The position numbers and the translations under genes were made by a program. Under the pieces are notes generated by a model, which worked only from the letters and a program-made list of their open reading frames with translations, made no database searches and was not told the DNA's origin. Shown here piece after piece: positions 63,197 to 64,000 of a stretch of DNA of 64,000 nucleotides; position 1 is the first letter of the stretch, and each line of letters begins with the position of its first letter. This stretch comes from Cutibacterium granulosum (lineage in GTDB: Bacteria > Actinomycetota > Actinomycetes > Propionibacteriales > Propionibacteriaceae): assembly GCF_900186975.1 (NCBI RefSeq), contig NZ_LT906441.1, positions 310,001-374,000 of the forward strand, read 5' to 3'.

Positions 63197-64000
63197 ACTC
63201 GCGACACCCCGACACGGCTCCACCGGCCACCCCGGACACTCTGGTGGTCACCCCGGAGCTGCGGGAGGACATCCCGGTGGCCACCCGGGCGGGCATCCCG
63301 GCCACGGCCCGCTGGTGCGCGAAATCAAGCACGATCTCAACGACAAACCATTCCTCGTCATCTGGGAGGTCACCCGCGCCTGTGCCCTGGTGTGCCAGCA
63401 CTGTCGGGCCGAGGCCCAGCACCGTGCCGCTCCGGGTCAGCTCACCAACGCCGAGGGTCACGAGCTCATCGACCAACTCACCAGCTACGAGCGTCCCTAC
63501 CCGATGCTCGTCCTCACTGGCGGCGACTGCTTCGAACGCCCCGACCTCGTCGACCTCATCGAGTACGCAGTTGGCAAGGGCCTGCACGTGTCGATCTCGC
63601 CATCGGTGACGCCGCTGTTCACCCGCGAGCGCGTCAAGGCGGTGCAGGACGCCGGGGTGTCGGTGATGTCGATGTCGCTGGACGGTGGATCGGCCGAGAC
63701 CCACGACGCCTTCCGTGGATTCCCGGGAACCTTCGATCGCACCATCGAGGCATGCCACATGCTCAACGAGCTGGGTATGCGGTTCCAGCTCAACACGGTG
63801 TTCACCGCCAAGAACATCCACGAGGCACCCCAGATGCTCAAGAACGCCATCGACCTCGGGGCGTTCATGTTCTACACGTTCATGCTGGTGCCCACCGGTC
63901 GCGGTCAGCACCTCGACATGCTCACCCCCCACGAACGTGAGGACGTCCTGCACTGGCTGCACGACAACTCCACCCGTATCGCCATCAAGACGACCGAGGC
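63189..64000 (+). CDS. Radical SAM protein with His-rich N-terminus (5' part)
   Basis: Runs off the window. ATG 63189 overlaps the hemY stop by 8 bp, so translation is coupled. Residues 1-38 contain HPGHSGGHPGAAGGHPGGHP, a string of GGHPG-like repeats encoded by 15-bp DNA repeats and unlike the rest of the protein. The radical SAM core starts FLVIWEVTRACALVCQHCRAE (CxxxCxxC binding the 4Fe-4S cluster), then LTGGDCFERPDLVDL and MSMSLDGGSAETHDAFRG. It resembles SPASM-type proteins next to haem genes in actinobacteria (TIGR04053-like; related to AhbD). A role in haem or tetrapyrrole metabolism is inferred from the overlap. Confidence 0.82.
   Translation, partial: MTELATPRHGSTGHPGHSGGHPGAAGGHPGGHPGGHPGHGPLVREIKHDLNDKPFLVIWEVTRACALVCQHCRAEAQHRAAPGQLTNAEGHELIDQLTSYERPYPMLVLTGGDCFERPDLVDLIEYAVGKGLHVSISPSVTPLFTRERVKAVQDAGVSVMSMSLDGGSAETHDAFRGFPGTFDRTIEACHMLNELGMRFQLNTVFTAKNIHEAPQMLKNAIDLGAFMFYTFMLVPTGRGQHLDMLTPHEREDVLHWLHDNSTRIAIKTTE

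Noticed and set aside
63141-63962. 273-codon minus-strand frame at the window end
   Set aside because: Antisense to the radical SAM gene, whose CxxxCxxC core and overlap with hemY are clear.

Overview
The window is GC-rich, gene-dense actinobacterial chromosome. A Propionibacteriaceae genus such as Cutibacterium is the best guess. It rests on the HutF-type histidine pathway, the LytR_C and LCP cell-wall genes, the TadA-associated acidic protein, the DUF4921 protein, the HutH MIO context and the many apparently leaderless starts. No rRNA or marker gene fixes the genus.

Layout. 1-5.5 kb: histidine degradation (M20 amidohydrolase end, hutF, hutI, hutH). 6-8.7 kb: MATE exporter and S33-type hydrolase. 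9-11.6 kb: secreted His-rich protein with a bare LPATG end, and a solitary trpB behind a Trp-Trp leader peptide. 12-16.6 kb: PRC-barrel protein, VapB-like/LytR_C pair, CPA1 antiporter. 17-24 kb: tRNA-Ser, flippase-like protein, a long repeat-filled gap, tadA and its partner, another repeat array, upp, a hot-dog dehydratase. 24.6-36 kb: glgP, kup, GDPD, three tRNAs, an LCP transferase, galK, a small membrane protein, a quinone oxidoreductase. 36-47 kb: argG, an MFS protein, an antiporter with a TrkA-like domain, HAD phosphatase, DUF4921/GalT-like protein, serS, aat, EcsC. 47-54.6 kb: a large RHS/YD polymorphic toxin followed by three related putative immunity genes, with toxin-tail remnants between them. 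54.7-64 kb: alr, GH76, a 2-oxoacid dehydrogenase operon (E1a-E1b-E2), hemY/hemG, and the start of a His-rich radical SAM gene.

Three themes run through the window. (i) Many gaps hold degenerate tandem arrays with a period of about 60 bp. The core differs from site to site; the commonest is GTGAC-AATTTTC-GTCAC. Some arrays run into the 3' ends of genes. (ii) Several conserved enzymes carry in-frame low-complexity or short tandem-repeat insertions. (iii) Many genes have no Shine-Dalgarno but a TANNNT-like box 6-7 nt before the start codon, which suggests leaderless mRNAs.

The accessory highlight is the RHS toxin locus with its serial immunity cassettes. The best regulatory finds are the trp leader/attenuator, an ARG-box-like site inside the argG promoter, and two tandem palindromes between the dehydrogenase operon and the haem gene. 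All functional calls come from motif recognition by eye; no database search was run.
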